DNA from: Jiangella sp. DSM 45060
Lineage (GTDB): Bacteria; Actinomycetota; Actinomycetes; Jiangellales; Jiangellaceae
Direction of reading: 5' to 3'
Assembly: GCF_900105175.1 (NCBI RefSeq)
Contig: NZ_LT629771.1
Span: forward strand, 6,034,622 to 6,098,621
DNA: 64,000 nt
The notes under the pieces: model-generated
What the model was told of the DNA's origin: nothing
The model's database searches: none
The model's input: only the letters and a program-made list of their open reading frames with translations
Program-made: the position numbers and the translations under genes
In this document: piece by piece, positions 11,089 through 19,080 of the stretch
Position numbering within the stretch: position 1 is the first letter of the stretch
Layout of the letters: every line of letters begins with the position of its first letter

Positions 11089-12507
11089 CTACCCGTCGCT
11101 CGCACCCACGCCACCAGGCGCCCGGCCCCGCGGCAGTCGCCAGGCGGCCAGCAGCCCGATCAACCCGGCCGCCCCGAGTACGATCATCGCCAGCCCGTAC
11201 GCACGGTCCGGCGTGGCCGTCAGCCCGGCCACCAGCACGGTGCCGGCGATCGCCGTCCCCAGGGTCGAGCCGAGGTTCGAGACGCTGCGCGACAGCCCGG
11301 AGATCTCACCCTGCTGACTCTCGCCGAAACTGGACTGCACGACGTTCACTGACGGCGTCAGCATCAGGCCCAGCCCGAGGCCGATCACCAGCAGGCCCGG
11401 CGCGAACGCCCACACCGACGGCGACCCGATCACCAGCGCCAGCAGCACCCCGATCCCGGCGATCGCCAGCACGAACCCGCCGACGATCAGCGTGCGCTGG
11501 GCCCGCCGCCGGGCCAGGCGCTCCGCCGCCAGCGACGACACCAGCAGGCCGGCCGTCGCGGCGGTGAAGATCACGCCCGTCTCGATGGCGTCGTACCCGC
11601 GCACCACCTGCAGGAACGTCGCGACGACGAAAGAGGTGCCGAGCAGCATCAGCCACTGCACGTTCTGCGTGACGAGTCCGAGGTTCGCCGTCCGGCTGCG
11701 GAACACCGCGGTGGACAACAACGGCTCCTCGCCGGCCCGTTCCTTCGCCCGGATCGACCACACGAATCCCGCCAGCAGCAGTGCACCGGAAGCGAGCAGC
11801 AGCACCATCAGCGCCGCGCTGTTGTCGGCCGCCAGGATCCCCATGACCAGCGCCGTCAGCCCGGCCGCCGACAACGCCGCGCCCCGCACGTCGAACGGCC
11901 GGTCAGGGTCCGGCGGCAGCGGGTCGCGCAGGTCGCGGCTGAGCCAGACGATCACGGCGATCACCAGCGCCTGGAACACGAACGCCGCGCGCCAGCTGAT
12001 CGCCCACGTGATCAAGCCGCCGATCAGCGGCCCGGCCGCGCCGCCGACCCCGCCCATCGCGCTGATCAGACCGAACGCCCGCGCCCGCGACGTCACGTCG
12101 GTGAACAGCAGCGTCGCCAGGATGTAGACCGGCGGGATCAGCAGGGCCGTCCCGACGCCCTCCAGGATCGAGTTGCCCAGGATCAGCAGGCCGAGTCCGG
12201 GCGCCGCGGCGCTGAGCAGCGCGCCGACTCCGTAGATCGTCAGGCCGGCTCGGAAGCACAGCTTGCGCCCGTACTTGTCCGTCAGCTTGCCGCCCGGGAT
12301 CATCAGCGCCGCCATCACCAGCAGGAACACGGTGATCGCGACCTGGACGCCCTGCACGCTGGTGTCGAGGTCGCGGCTGATGTCGTTGATCATCACGTTC
12401 ATGTTCGAGCCGGCGAAGCTGCAGATGAACTGCGCGAGCGCGAGCGGGACCAGAACCTTCCGCAGCGCCTTCGACGGCCGGCCCGACGACGTCGTGTGCT
12501 CGGCCAC
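11089..12507 (-). CDS. MFS transporter, DHA2/EmrB-QacA family
   Basis: 472 residues with about 14 predicted membrane segments, the DHA2 number. Family motif A is visible as GGKLTDKYGRKLCF in loop 2-3, and a motif C-like GGVGGAAGPLIGGLI sits in helix 5. It should export a drug or metabolite by proton antiport. GTG 12507 was chosen because of the AGGGG before it; a 9-codon longer start is possible. No regulator gene is adjacent. Confidence 0.9.
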   Translation of the reverse strand: MAEHTTSSGRPSKALRKVLVPLALAQFICSFAGSNMNVMINDISRDLDTSVQGVQVAITVFLLVMAALMIPGGKLTDKYGRKLCFRAGLTIYGVGALLSAAAPGLGLLILGNSILEGVGTALLIPPVYILATLLFTDVTSRARAFGLISAMGGVGGAAGPLIGGLITWAISWRAAFVFQALVIAVIVWLSRDLRDPLPPDPDRPFDVRGAALSAAGLTALVMGILAADNSAALMVLLLASGALLLAGFVWSIRAKERAGEEPLLSTAVFRSRTANLGLVTQNVQWLMLLGTSFVVATFLQVVRGYDAIETGVIFTAATAGLLVSSLAAERLARRRAQRTLIVGGFVLAIAGIGVLLALVIGSPSVWAFAPGLLVIGLGLGLMLTPSVNVVQSSFGESQQGEISGLSRSVSNLGSTLGTAIAGTVLVAGLTATPDRAYGLAMIVLGAAGLIGLLAAWRLPRGRAPGGVGASDG

Positions 12508-12557
12508 GGTGCACCCCTGCCTCGATGCTGGCACGACGGACGGGCCGCGGCCAGTGA

Positions 12558-13223
12558 TCAGCGGCGGTCGGCGACGATCAGTGGCTGGGCCGGGTCGGTG
12601 TGGTCGACGACGAGGTGGGCGCAGTCCAGCGGCCGGTCCCGCTCGCGGTAGAGCGCCTGGGCGGGCAGGTAGCGGTGGGTGTACCGCTCGACGACCTGCT
12701 GCTCACCGCCGAAGAGGTCGCGGTCACGGACCACGGCGCGGCGCAGCGTCTCGTCCGGCTCGACGTGCAGGTAGACGCTGAGCTCCCAGGCGTCGCGGAG
12801 CTCCGGGCGCAGCAGCAGCACCCCGTCGACGATGACGACGGAGTCAGGCGGCGCCTCGGCGATGGCCCGCTCCGTCGGCCGCCCGGCCCGGTGGTCGAAC
12901 GTCGACCGCAGGTAGCGACGGTCGCCGTCGGGGCCGAGCGGGCGGAGCACGCCGTCGCGGATCGCCACGACGTCGAACGCGTCGAGGTAGTAGCCCTCCG
13001 GCGACAGCGCGCCGCGCCGCGACCGCAGCTCCGGCGGCTGGTGGAAGTCGTCGGCGCCGAGCCGGATGACCGGGCGGACGCCCTCGAGCGTCGCGGCGAG
13101 CTCGTCGGCGAACGTCGTCTTCCCGGCCGCGTCCGGTCCGTCGACGGCGACGCGGACCGGGTGGCCGGGATCGAGCGCCCGCAGCGTCGCCGCGACCGAT
13201 TCCAGCAACCGCTGGCGTTCCAT
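12558..13223 (-). CDS. Uridine kinase-like P-loop kinase
   Basis: 221 residues. The P-loop is VAVDGPDAAGKTTFADEL (residues about 24-41), then LGADDFHQPPELRSRRG, YYLDAFD, VVIVDGVLLLRPELRDAWE (Walker B) and ERYTHRYLPAQALY. This is the layout of the uridine kinase/phosphoribulokinase superfamily. Actinobacterial members of this type are annotated as uridine kinases, but the substrate is not proven. It lies between an MFS gene and a divergent lipoprotein gene. Confidence 0.78.
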   Translation of the reverse strand: MERQRLLESVAATLRALDPGHPVRVAVDGPDAAGKTTFADELAATLEGVRPVIRLGADDFHQPPELRSRRGALSPEGYYLDAFDVVAIRDGVLRPLGPDGDRRYLRSTFDHRAGRPTERAIAEAPPDSVVIVDGVLLLRPELRDAWELSVYLHVEPDETLRRAVVRDRDLFGGEQQVVERYTHRYLPAQALYRERDRPLDCAHLVVDHTDPAQPLIVADRR

Positions 13224-13325
13224 GTCAGGGCCCCTCTCTCGGCGTTCGGCGATTGTCCCCTGGTTCGTCGCGGGCGCGTGCTAGCCTGCCGCGCGGTTCT
13301 GCCACCTCCTGCTGGGACGTCCCCC

Positions 13326-13925
13326 ATGTCGTTGTCGTTCGTCCGCCGCGCCGCGCTGCTCTCCGCCGGCGTCGTCCTCACCCTCACCGCCTGTGGTTCC
13401 TCCGACGACGACCCGTCGGCGGGCGGGTCGGACACCCCGGCGCCGACCTCGACCGAGCCGTCCACGGAGCCGTCCGCCGACCCGACGACCGAGCCGCCGG
13501 CGGACCCGTCGGAGCCGCCGGCCGAGACCCCCACCGAGACCCCGGCCGCGCCACCGGCCGGTGGGTCGGGGTCGCCGGAGACCACCGAGGCGGCGATCGC
13601 GCGGTTCGAGACGTTCCTGCACGCCCTCGGCGCCGCCGACGTCCCGACGATGTGCGCCATCGCCGGCCCGGCGGCCGCGCAGGCCGAGGCGGAGGGCTTC
13701 GGCCCGTGCGAGTCGACCATGGCGATCATGGCCACCCTGCCGTCGGCCGAGCAGCTGGCCGCCCTGGAGACCGCCACCATCGACCCCGAGCTGGTCGACG
13801 ACAGCACGCCGAGCCAGGTGACGATCCCGATCGAGGCCGTGGTGGCCGACGCCACCTTCACCGAGGAGGACCTCGGCGACACCGTCCTCGCCTACCAGGA
13901 CGGCGACTGGTTCATCGTCGACTAG
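13326..13925 (+). CDS. Putative lipoprotein of unknown function
   Basis: 199 residues. A lipoprotein signal ends in LTLTACGSS (lipobox Cys at about residue 22), then a long acidic Pro/Thr/Glu-rich linker (TSTEPSTEPSADPTTEPP), then a small domain of about 110 residues (TEAAIARFETFLHALGAADVPTMCAIAGPAA ... LAYQDGDWFIVD) that resembles NTF2-like or DUF4878-type extracellular domains. ATG 13326 places the signal correctly. The stop codon shares CTAG with the stop of the convergent methyltransferase. Confidence 0.77.
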   Translation: MSLSFVRRAALLSAGVVLTLTACGSSDDDPSAGGSDTPAPTSTEPSTEPSADPTTEPPADPSEPPAETPTETPAAPPAGGSGSPETTEAAIARFETFLHALGAADVPTMCAIAGPAAAQAEAEGFGPCESTMAIMATLPSAEQLAALETATIDPELVDDSTPSQVTIPIEAVVADATFTEEDLGDTVLAYQDGDWFIVD

Positions 13926-14566
13926 TTCCTGGCGAAGAAGTAGCCGAACGAGCGGCCACCGCCCTTCGGGTTCGGCTCGTCCAGCCGCGCGGTGATCGTC
14001 AGCCCGGCGCCCTCGACCAGCGCCGCGATGTGCTCGCCCGGCAGCAGGTAGGCCTCGTACGAGACGGGGTGCCCGCCGTAGGCCTCGGTCGGGCGCAGGT
14101 GCTCGTCCAGGCCGAGGTGGGTGCCCAGCAGCAGGTGGCCGCCGGGCGCGAGCACCCGGCGGAACTCGGCGAACACGGCCGGCAGGTGCTCGGGCGGCGT
14201 GTGGTGCGTGGAGAAGTGCGCGACGACGCCGCCCAGCCCACCGGTGGGGAGGTCGAGCGCCGTCATGGAGCCGACGGTGAACGTCAGCTCCGGGTGCGCC
14301 GCGCGGGCCAGCTCGACCATGCGCGGCGAGAGGTCGACCCCCGACACGTCCAGCCCGTGCCCCGCCAGCTCGGCCGTCAACCCACCCGGTCCGCACCCGA
14401 CGTCGACGACCGGGCCGTTGCTCTCGGCCAGCACGACCTCGGCGAACGCGCGCAGCATGGCGTGGCCCAGCGGCCCCAGCCGCGACGGCGGGAACCGCTT
14501 GGCGAAGGTGTCGGCGACGGTGTCGTAGGAGCTGCTGACGGCGGCGAGGAACGCGGGTTCGGTCAC
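13922..14566 (-). CDS. Class I SAM-dependent methyltransferase
   Basis: About 214 residues. Motif I is VVDVGCGPGGLTAELAGHG (residues about 53-71), then VDLSPRMVELARAAHPELTFTVGSMTALDLP and the post-motif FAEFRRVLAPGGHLLLGTH. It is a small-molecule methyltransferase of the UbiE/Methyltransf_11 type. The start could be GTG 14566 (MTEPAF) or 14596 further up. The 5' end lies inside a 62-bp direct repeat, and an 11-codon copy of its start exists at 15071-15103. Confidence 0.86.
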   Translation of the reverse strand: MTEPAFLAAVSSSYDTVADTFAKRFPPSRLGPLGHAMLRAFAEVVLAESNGPVVDVGCGPGGLTAELAGHGLDVSGVDLSPRMVELARAAHPELTFTVGSMTALDLPTGGLGGVVAHFSTHHTPPEHLPAVFAEFRRVLAPGGHLLLGTHLGLDEHLRPTEAYGGHPVSYEAYLLPGEHIAALVEGAGLTITARLDEPNPKGGGRSFGYFFARN

Positions 14567-14595
14567 CCACGCGACGCTAGCCGCCGCCACCGACA
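14534..14595. repeat. 62-bp direct repeat, copy A
   Basis: Matches 15071-15132 at 61 of 62 positions; the single difference is CACCCAC against CACCTAC. It covers the first codons and leader of the methyltransferase gene. Confidence 0.85.
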
Positions 14596-14619
14596 ACGTC
14601 TGTCGGCCAGGATGCGCCC

Positions 14620-15075
14620 ATGACCGACGACGCGCGGCTGACCGCGCTCACCCAGCGGATGGCCGAGCTCGGTGCTCCCGACCCCGAGGGCTGGGCTTCC
14701 TCCGAGGTCCACGAGGACATCGCGCAGCAGGCCCGCTTCCTCGTCCTGCGCTCGCTCTGGCCCGAGATCATCGACGCCTGGGCGGGCGACGGCGTGCTCG
14801 AGCGCGTCCCGGTCGCCGCGCGCCTGCTGACCGAGGGCGCCTCGCGGGAGTCGCTCATCCAGGCGCTCCGGCTGGCCGCGTACGAGGCCGTGTTCGCGGT
14901 CCTCTACCGGATCGGCGCGGAGTCCGACGAGGACGCGCCCGACGACGCCCCCGGCTGGTCGCTGATCGAGCTGGCCGCGGACGGGACACCGACCGGCCGT
15001 GACGTCGGTGGCTTGTACGAGGATCTGCTGTCGCTCGATCCAAGCGGCCGCGAGGGCGCCGACTTCCTCAGCTGA
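14620..15075 (+). CDS. Hypothetical protein between 62-bp direct repeats
   Basis: 151 residues, no signal or membrane segment: MTDDARLTALTQRMAELGAPDPEGW, EDIAQQARFLVLRSLWPEIIDAW, LLTEGASRESLIQALRLAAYEAVFAVLYRIGAES, ending DLLSLDPSGREGADFLS. It looks like a soluble helical protein; no family recognised. Its TGA is the beginning of repeat copy B and copy A lies just before it, so the gene forms a bounded block inserted between two minus-strand genes. The codon pattern is normal for the window. Confidence 0.68.
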   Translation: MTDDARLTALTQRMAELGAPDPEGWASSEVHEDIAQQARFLVLRSLWPEIIDAWAGDGVLERVPVAARLLTEGASRESLIQALRLAAYEAVFAVLYRIGAESDEDAPDDAPGWSLIELAADGTPTGRDVGGLYEDLLSLDPSGREGADFLS

Positions 15076-15132
15076 CGGCGGCGAGGAACGCGGGTTCGGT
15101 CACCTACGCGACGCTAGCCGCCGCCACCGACA
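15071..15132. repeat. 62-bp direct repeat, copy B
   Basis: Partner of 14534-14595. On the minus strand it still carries the methyltransferase-like codons VTEPAFLAAVS followed by a stop, and it supplies the TAG stop of the gene at 15114. Confidence 0.85.
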
Positions 15133-15476
15133 GCCTCGTCGCGCAGCAGCGACGGGAGTACCCGTTCCAGGGCGGCCGCGTGCTGACGCAGCCGCTTGCG
15201 GACGAGCGCGGGCGTGTGCGCGTTCGACGGCACGTCCTGCGCCGGCCCGTCGTACAGCTCGCCCAGCAGCTGCTGCCGTTCTCCGCGTACGACGACGGTG
15301 CCGACCTCCGGTTCGTGGCCGCCGTGGTGACCGATCTCGACGTGCAGTCCGATGCGGTGGTACGCGATTCCGTCCGACGTCCGCTCCGGTCCCTCGAAGC
15401 CGGCGGTGAGCAGGAACGCGAAGATCGCCGGCGCTTCGTCCTGGAGCAGCGTGATCAGCCGAGGGCGCCCGTGCAT
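15114..15476 (-). CDS. Hypothetical protein
   Basis: 120 residues, beginning MHGRPRLITLLQDEAPAIFAFLLTAGFEGPER, with strands GIAYHRIGLHVEIGHHGGHEPEVGTVVV and a helical tail (ALVRKRLRQHAAALERVLPSLLRDEAVGGG). ATG 15476 has GGAGAG directly upstream. It resembles small immunity-like or DUF proteins of actinobacteria, but no family is claimed. The last three glycines and the stop come from repeat copy B, so its 3' end was probably reshaped by the duplication. Confidence 0.66.
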   Translation of the reverse strand: MHGRPRLITLLQDEAPAIFAFLLTAGFEGPERTSDGIAYHRIGLHVEIGHHGGHEPEVGTVVVRGERQQLLGELYDGPAQDVPSNAHTPALVRKRLRQHAAALERVLPSLLRDEAVGGGG

Positions 15477-15552
15477 CTCTCCATGATGCCTGGGATCTAC
15501 CCGGCGGCAAGCGCTTGCCGCCCGGGCGGTTCGTCTGTTTGACTCCGCTCTG

Positions 15553-15568
15553 TCAGGTCTAGACCTCT
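15553..15568. promoter_or_regulatory. dre-like operator before the PL8 lyase gene
   Basis: The 16-mer TCAGGTCTAGACCTCT has the perfect palindromic core AGGTCTAGACCT (15555-15566) and matches the known DasR consensus ASTGGTCTAGACCAST at 13 of 16 positions. It lies 14 bp before the start codon, overlapping the probable leader, where a bound repressor would block transcription. Confidence 0.62.
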
Positions 15569-15582
15569 GCCGAGGAGGACCC

Positions 15583-18129
15583 GTGGAGCTCAGTCGCCGC
15601 CGAGTGCTGTCGATGCTGTCCGCCGCGGGTCTGGCCGCGGTCGTCCACCCGCCGGGAGCAGGCGCGACCCGCGCGGGCGCGACCACCGCGGGCGCAACCG
15701 CGGGCGCGACCACCGCCGGCACCGACCGGCTGCTCGCCAACACCGCCACGATCTTCGCCGGCACGCCGGACGTCAACGCGCACCCGGCGGTGGCCGCCAA
15801 GCTGGCCGCGATCGACCGGACCGCCGCCACCTGGCGCACAGCCCTCGACGGCGCGGGCGCGGGCGAGCTGTTCGCCGGCCTGCCGCTCGGCACCAGCGAC
15901 CCGAACCTCAACGCGACCTACCAGCACCTCTACGAGATCGCGCTCGCGACCGCCACCCCGGGCGCCGCCTTGCACGGCGACGCCACCGCCCGCACGCAGG
16001 TGCACGACGGCCTGGTGTGGCTGCACGACCACTACTACGGCGACCAGGCCGCGGGCTACTACGGCAACTGGTTCACCTGGGAGATCGGCGTCTCGACGCA
16101 CGTCGGCAAGACCCTCGCCCTGCTCGGCGAGACCGGCGACCTCGTCCGGACCTACGTCGCCTCCATGGACGCCTACCTGCGCAACGGCATCGACGGCGAC
16201 GTGAACCTGGACTCCCGCTTCCACACCGGCGCCAACCTCGCCGACATCACGACCAACCGGATGATCCAGGGCGCCCTGCTCGGCGACGAGGCGCGCATCC
16301 GCAAGGCGATCGAGGACCAGCTCACCGTCTTCGCGACGATCGACCCGTACGCGCTGCGGCACGGCAACACCGACGGCTACTACGCGGACGGCTCGTTCAT
16401 CCAGCACCACTCGGTCGCGTACACCGGCGCGTACGGCCGTGCGCTGCTGACCCGCGTCGTGCAGACGCTGAAGATCCTGGAAGGGACGGGGTTCGCCGAC
16501 GGCGCCGCGCTGGGCCCGATCGTGCAGCGGTGGGTGACCGACGGGTTCGCGCCGCTGATCTTCGAGGGCTGGATGATGGAGATCGTCAAGGGCCGGTCGG
16601 TCTCGCGCACGTCGACGGGGTACACCGACGTCGCGCAGGTGGTCGAGGCCGTCGTCGACCTCACCGGTCACGTGCCCGACCCGGCGCCGCTGCGCGGGTA
16701 CGTGAAGTTCATCCGGTCGACGTCGCGGGCGGCGCTGGACCCGGCGACGTTCGTCTCGCCGGTGAGCGTCGCGCGCTTCGCCGACCTCATCGCCGACGAC
16801 ACCGTGGAACCCGCCGACCTCAACCCGCCCGAGCGCTGCGTCGCCTTCAACGCCATGGACAAGACGGTGCACCGCCGCCCCGGCTACACGTTCGCGCTGG
16901 CCCGCAGCTCGGACCGCATCAGCAAGTACGAGTACATGAGCGGCGAGAACCTCATGCCGTGGTTCCAGGGCGACGGCGCGCACTACCTGTACCTGTCCGG
17001 CGGCGACCAGACGCAGGCGTTCGGCGTCGACTACTTCACGACGGTGTCGCCGTACGGCCTCGCGGGCGTGACGGCGCCGGTCGAGGAGCGGCGGACGATC
17101 CCGCAGCTCTACGGCACGCCGTACTACGACAACCCGGGCCACCCGCTGAACTTCACGTCGTCGTCGCAGTCGCAGAACACCTACGTGTACTTCCCGCGCG
17201 GCACGAACGCCCACTCCGGCGGCGCGACGCTGGACGCGTACGGCGCCGCGGCCCTGGTGCTCTCCAGCGACGTCGCCTGGGCGGACAAGCAGCGCGGCGT
17301 GCTGCCGGACGATTTCGTCGCGTATCGCAACGCAATGGCGACGAAGTCGTGGTTCCTGTTCGACGACGAGATCGTCGTGCTCGCGGCGGGGGTCGGGGGC
17401 GACGCGGGCCGGGCGGCGACGACGTCGGTCGACGCGCGCATCGCGGGGGCGGCCGACCCCGTGACGGCGACCGGCGCGCTGCGCTCCGGCGCCGCGTGGA
17501 CGGGCCCCGGCACCGCCGACCTCGCCTGGCTGCGCTGGGCGAACCCGGCTCAGGACGCCGCCGTCGGCTACGTGTTCCTCTCCGCGCAGCCGGTCCGCGT
17601 CGCGCTCGACACCGTCACCCGCAGCCGCCGCGTCGTCCGCACCGCGAACCCGGACACCGCCGTGACCAAGCGCGTCCTCGGCGTGACGATCGACCACCCG
17701 GCCGGCGCGGCGCCGTCGTCGCACGCGTACGCGCTGGTCCCGCACGCGACGGAGGCGGCGCTGACGGCGTACGCGGACGGCCCGCTGGAGGTGCTCGCGA
17801 ACACCACCGACGTCCAGGCCGTGCGCCACACCGGGCTCCGGCTGACCGGCGTCAACACGTTCACCGCGGGCCGCCACGACGCCGGCGGGCTGCGCGTCGA
17901 CGGACCCGCGTCGGTGCTGGCGCGGGGCCGCAGCCGGCTCACCACCGTCGCGGTGTCGGACCCGACGATGGACCGCGACGTCGTCGAGGTCGTCGTCACC
18001 GGCCGGACGCTGACCCGCGTGGCCGGCGACCGCGCCGTCACCGTGCGGCACACGGCCGAGGGCACACTGCTGGCCGTAGCGACCCGGCACGCCTACGGCC
18101 GCTCGTTCACCGTGACCCTGCGCGGCTGA
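15583..18129 (+). CDS. Polysaccharide lyase family 8 (hyaluronate/chondroitin/xanthan lyase type), secreted
   Basis: 848 residues, usual for PL8. A TAT signal (LSRRRVLSMLSAAGLAAVV) and an Ala/Gly/Thr-rich stretch precede the (alpha/alpha) toroid. The catalytic segment DGSFIQHHSVAYTGAYG holds His275 and Tyr284 at the family spacing of nine, with the Asn in TGANLADITTNR (218-226) and the aromatic patch YGNWFTWEIG. The central and C-terminal beta-sandwich domains follow (NAMDKTVHRRPGYTFALARSS, SGENLMPWFQGDGAHYLY). It should cleave uronic-acid polysaccharides by beta-elimination. GTG 15583 has GAGGAGG upstream. Confidence 0.92.
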   Translation: MELSRRRVLSMLSAAGLAAVVHPPGAGATRAGATTAGATAGATTAGTDRLLANTATIFAGTPDVNAHPAVAAKLAAIDRTAATWRTALDGAGAGELFAGLPLGTSDPNLNATYQHLYEIALATATPGAALHGDATARTQVHDGLVWLHDHYYGDQAAGYYGNWFTWEIGVSTHVGKTLALLGETGDLVRTYVASMDAYLRNGIDGDVNLDSRFHTGANLADITTNRMIQGALLGDEARIRKAIEDQLTVFATIDPYALRHGNTDGYYADGSFIQHHSVAYTGAYGRALLTRVVQTLKILEGTGFADGAALGPIVQRWVTDGFAPLIFEGWMMEIVKGRSVSRTSTGYTDVAQVVEAVVDLTGHVPDPAPLRGYVKFIRSTSRAALDPATFVSPVSVARFADLIADDTVEPADLNPPERCVAFNAMDKTVHRRPGYTFALARSSDRISKYEYMSGENLMPWFQGDGAHYLYLSGGDQTQAFGVDYFTTVSPYGLAGVTAPVEERRTIPQLYGTPYYDNPGHPLNFTSSSQSQNTYVYFPRGTNAHSGGATLDAYGAAALVLSSDVAWADKQRGVLPDDFVAYRNAMATKSWFLFDDEIVVLAAGVGGDAGRAATTSVDARIAGAADPVTATGALRSGAAWTGPGTADLAWLRWANPAQDAAVGYVFLSAQPVRVALDTVTRSRRVVRTANPDTAVTKRVLGVTIDHPAGAAPSSHAYALVPHATEAALTAYADGPLEVLANTTDVQAVRHTGLRLTGVNTFTAGRHDAGGLRVDGPASVLARGRSRLTTVAVSDPTMDRDVVEVVVTGRTLTRVAGDRAVTVRHTAEGTLLAVATRHAYGRSFTVTLRG

Positions 18130-18157
18130 GCGAGCGCTCCGCACCCGAGGTGGCGGG

Positions 18158-18292
18158 TCAGCGCTTCTTCGGGGTCGGGATGATCTCGATCTTGGACTTC
18201 GCCTCGGCCTTGGCGGCCTTGTCGGCGCGCTTCTGCTTGAGCGACTTGCCCGCCTTCTTGGAGAGGTGTTGTCGCGGCGACTTGTCGGCCAT
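18158..18292 (-). CDS. Small lysine-rich conserved protein
   Basis: 44 residues: MADKSPRQHLSKKAGKSLKQ, then KRADKAAKAEAKSKIEIIPTPKKR. Highly basic and helical. Similar short proteins occur widely in actinobacteria without known function; nucleic-acid or ribosome association is a guess from charge. A GGGAG ribosome site lies seven bases before ATG 18292. It ends tail to tail with the PL8 gene. Confidence 0.62.
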   Translation of the reverse strand: MADKSPRQHLSKKAGKSLKQKRADKAAKAEAKSKIEIIPTPKKR

Positions 18293-18360
18293 GGCTGCTC
18301 CCTGCTCGGGGAGCCTGATCAGCCCCTTGTGCACGTCACAGTACGCCTCATTCGCCCTTG

Positions 18361-19014
18361 TCAGGACTGCGCGATCTTGGCGGCGACGGCCAGTTCGTCG
18401 ACGAGGTCGTTCATGGGGTCGCCGGAGTGGCCCTTGACCCAGCGGAAGACGACGTCGCCGCGTTGTTCGACGAGGTCGACGAACGGCTCCCAGAGGTCGC
18501 GGTTGGCCACCGGCGACTTGGTGGACGTGACCCAGCCGCGGGTGCGCCAGTTGCGCCACCAGGCGTCGCGGAAGCAGTTGACGACGTAGGCGGAGTCGCT
18601 GACGACGACCAGCGGGCCGGACAGCGCCTTGACCGCCTCGAGCGCCGCCGTGATCTCCATGCGCTGGTTGGTGGTGCTCGGCGCGGACCCCGACCCGAAC
18701 CGCTCGCGCGAGACGGCCCACGCCCAGCCGCCCGGGCCGGGTGTGCCGGAGCAGGCGCCGTCGGTGTAGACCTCGACCGCGCCCTCGGGCGCCACCATGG
18801 CCGGCGGCCGGGGCCGCTTGGCGCGGGCCGGCTTCGCCGCGGCCGGGACGAGCGCCGACTCGGCGTCGCCGGGGACCGGGATGAGGGCGGGCGCGCCGGC
18901 GCAGGAGGCATGCACCCAGGCGCGGTTGCGGCCGCTGCCCGAGCTCTCGAGCTCGTCGCCGGGATGGATGTCTCCACCGCACGCACCACACCGACCGGCG
19001 TACTTCGCGAGCAC
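18361..19014 (-). CDS. rnhA: Ribonuclease HI with N-terminal zinc-ribbon-like extension
   Basis: 217 residues. The C-terminal domain carries the four acidic RNase H residues in VEVYTDGACSGTPGPGGWAW, NQRMEITAALEAV, VVVSDSAYVVNCF and DPMNDLVDELA. It cuts the RNA strand of RNA-DNA hybrids. The first 40 residues (YAGRCGACGGDIHPGDELE ... WVHASC) hold CxxC and HxxC pairs that can bind zinc, followed by an Ala/Pro/Lys-rich linker. GTG 19014 fits GGGAGAG upstream. Confidence 0.93.
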   Translation of the reverse strand: MLAKYAGRCGACGGDIHPGDELESSGSGRNRAWVHASCAGAPALIPVPGDAESALVPAAAKPARAKRPRPPAMVAPEGAVEVYTDGACSGTPGPGGWAWAVSRERFGSGSAPSTTNQRMEITAALEAVKALSGPLVVVSDSAYVVNCFRDAWWRNWRTRGWVTSTKSPVANRDLWEPFVDLVEQRGDVVFRWVKGHSGDPMNDLVDELAVAAKIAQS

Positions 19015-19080
19015 GAGCACCTCTCCCTTCGACGAACGAACACCCGGCACCCTACCCGCGACGTCCGACAGGACAGTGGA

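Noticed and set aside
9095..12507. Beta-helix protein and MFS exporter considered part of a biosynthetic cluster
   Set aside because: No PKS, NRPS, terpene or RiPP core gene is present nearby; the genes are convergent and unrelated.
15559..18144. An 861-codon open frame antisense to the PL8 lyase
   Set aside because: It is a shadow of a GC-rich gene; the plus strand has a TAT signal, catalytic motifs and family length, while the antisense protein is Arg/Val/Gly-rich without any domain.
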